From positions 1 through 62,344 of the forward strand of contig JAAVHC010000035.1 in assembly GCA_014799925.1 (NCBI GenBank): a DNA stretch of 62,344 nucleotides. Reading direction: 5' to 3'. Origin of the DNA: Oscillibacter sp. GTDB taxonomy: Bacteria; Bacillota; Clostridia; Oscillospirales; Oscillospiraceae. Made by a program: the position numbers and the translations under genes. Numbering within the stretch: the stretch's first letter is position 1; each line of letters opens with the position of its first letter. The notes beneath the pieces are model-generated. The model had not been told where the DNA came from and did no database searches. It worked only from the letters and a program-made list of their open reading frames with translations. Of this stretch, positions 61,389 through 62,344 are shown piece by piece.

Positions 61389-62072
61389 ATGATATATATT
61401 GATGATTTGATTTCTGAGATGAAATCCCTATACCAGGTGGAAGGTACGATCCGTTTTTGCCATCCCGCATATGAAAAGTTTCATCAAGATCTCATGGATT
61501 TCATCTATGAAAATCATTTTGAAAATACCCAGGAGTGGGAAACTATTTCTCAGAACTTGGTATATAAGTCGACACAGTATATGAGCAGATCGGAAGGCGA
61601 TATTATCCTGGTACAGCTTGATTTACTAAAGCGGCGTGTATTGGCAAAAGAGAATGAAGGTTTTTGGTCATATATCCACCCTTTAATTTATCAGGTCTCC
61701 GAAGAAAGATTTCATGGCGGTTTTTATGCCGATGCGGTAGAATCTGCGTTAAAAGAAGTTAATTCCCGAGTAAAGAAACTCTATAGAAAATATCGCAATG
61801 AGGAAAAAGACGGCCAAGATTTAATGCGCAAAGCATTCACACCTTCGAATCCTTTCCTTATTTTTGAAGGAATCGACACGGAAAGTGGTAGAAATGTCCA
61901 AGAAGGATATATGCAGATTTTTGCCGGTGCAATGCAGGGAATACGCAATCCTAAGGCTCATGAAAATTTGAGCATATCTCGTGAAGATGCTATAAAGCGT
62001 CTTGTCCTTGCAAGTCTTCTTATGGATAAGATAGATGAAGCAGTCAGATTTGCAAGCCTTTCGGAGTTGTGA
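61389..62072 (+). CDS. TIGR02391 (Ymh) family protein of the defence island
   Basis: 227 residues. The C-terminal region shows the family's marks: GQDLMRKAFTPSNPFLIFEG (about 145-165), EGYMQIFAGAMQGIRNPKAH (about 180-200) and a final helical stretch. Members are often found in phage-defence and restriction loci and may be RNA- or DNA-cleaving (HEPN-like RNPKAH motif); the role here is unknown. ATG 61389 follows TGGAGGATATGACGA, 15 bp after mod, so it belongs to the operon. The R-x4-6-H-like motif within RNPKAH is intact. Confidence 0.8.
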   Translation: MIYIDDLISEMKSLYQVEGTIRFCHPAYEKFHQDLMDFIYENHFENTQEWETISQNLVYKSTQYMSRSEGDIILVQLDLLKRRVLAKENEGFWSYIHPLIYQVSEERFHGGFYADAVESALKEVNSRVKKLYRKYRNEEKDGQDLMRKAFTPSNPFLIFEGIDTESGRNVQEGYMQIFAGAMQGIRNPKAHENLSISREDAIKRLVLASLLMDKIDEAVRFASLSEL

Positions 62073-62159
62073 CAACATATATTGAAAGGCATAGGGAAAA
62101 AGCAGTAGCTATTTCTCTCCTTCTGTGGTATTGTGTTTTGCTACAAGGAGGCGAGGCGT

Positions 62160-62344
62160 ATGTACCAAACGCTTAAAGCGCTATATGACAGTTTTTATAG
62201 GCCACAGACAATGGAAAAGCTGGAGCAGGAAATCTCAAACGCTCATCGGCAGCTGATTTCCAATCTCGAAAAATCTGACCGGAGACTTGTGCTTTAAATT
62301 ATTGATGCAAAGGATTCAATTATCAACGCCAGTTCGCTAGATGG
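62160..62344 (+). pseudogene. Small DUF6809-like gene interrupted by an in-frame stop
   Basis: Behind AAGGAGGCGAGGCGT, a 45-codon frame (MYQTLKALYDSFYRPQTMEK... ending SDRRLVL) stops with TAA at 62295. The same frame continues past the stop as IIDAKDSIINASSLD to the window edge, as expected for the rest of the family. One base change (AAA to TAA) would explain it. Either a pseudogene or a shortened protein. It lies about 87 bp after the TIGR02391 gene. Confidence 0.5.

Overview
The window looks like the chromosome of a GC-rich, gut-type anaerobic Firmicute, most likely of the Oscillospiraceae (Flavonifractor/Lawsonibacter-like). This rests on Firmicute-style strong ribosome binding sites, MsmX/UgpC and LplABC-type sugar importers, a dprA-topA-trmFO-plsX-acpP-rnc core block, and CTn-type conjugation remnants with Maff2 and PrgI. 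Taxonomy is inferred from gene content only.

Region 1 (about 269-33564) is a large locus for taking up and degrading pectin and rhamnogalacturonan I fragments. Two ABC importers are present: a MalFG-type system (2737-5946) and an LplABC-type system (20002-24231). Two MsmX/UgpC ATPases serve them. The enzymes are a GH112 phosphorylase (269-2437), a GH4 protein resembling alpha-galacturonidase (7383-8786), an esterase, a GH105 unsaturated uronyl hydrolase, a GH28 polygalacturonase and a pectinesterase. None of these enzymes has a visible signal peptide, so the locus appears built to import oligosaccharides and dismantle them in the cytoplasm. KduI and KduD (unsaturated uronates) and UxaC, UxaB and UxaA (galacturonate) converge on 2-keto-3-deoxygluconate. 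KdgK and KdgA then give pyruvate and glyceraldehyde-3-phosphate. A LacI-family repressor and the uxaABC-kdgA-kdgK operon are divergent, and each promoter has a matching TGTAAR-NN-CTTACA palindrome just after its -10. An AraC regulator governs the first importer or the GH4 gene. Four small multi-pass membrane proteins of unknown role surround one ATPase gene (16443-19900).

Region 2 (33835-48327) is core genome: a SpoU rRNA methyltransferase, DprA, topoisomerase I, TrmFO, PlsX, ACP and RNase III, then on the other strand an FtsK/SpoIIIE translocase, a NUDIX hydrolase and UppP. Two intergenic elements of about 550-600 nt (34640-35170 and 40745-41365) are homologous. Their hairpins differ by compensatory base changes, which points to a structured RNA or a structure-dependent mobile DNA. 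They are the strongest candidate here for something undescribed.

Region 3 (48328-51720) holds an S-layer-homology protein, gene fragments, a 162-bp element with inverted ends (a second copy forms the left edge of the window) and an intact tRNA-Ser(CGA) preceded by three copies of its own 5' half. This looks like a repeatedly used integration site.

Region 4 (51721-62344) is a decayed integrative element followed by a lower-GC defence island. The decayed part has fragments of a surface protein, a helicase, PrgI, a VirD4 coupling protein and a sigma factor, plus intact Maff2 and VirB6-like genes. The island encodes a zinc-ribbon protein, a type III restriction subunit, a membrane coiled-coil protein, a type III methyltransferase and a TIGR02391-type protein. 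No integrase, CRISPR array or rRNA gene was seen.
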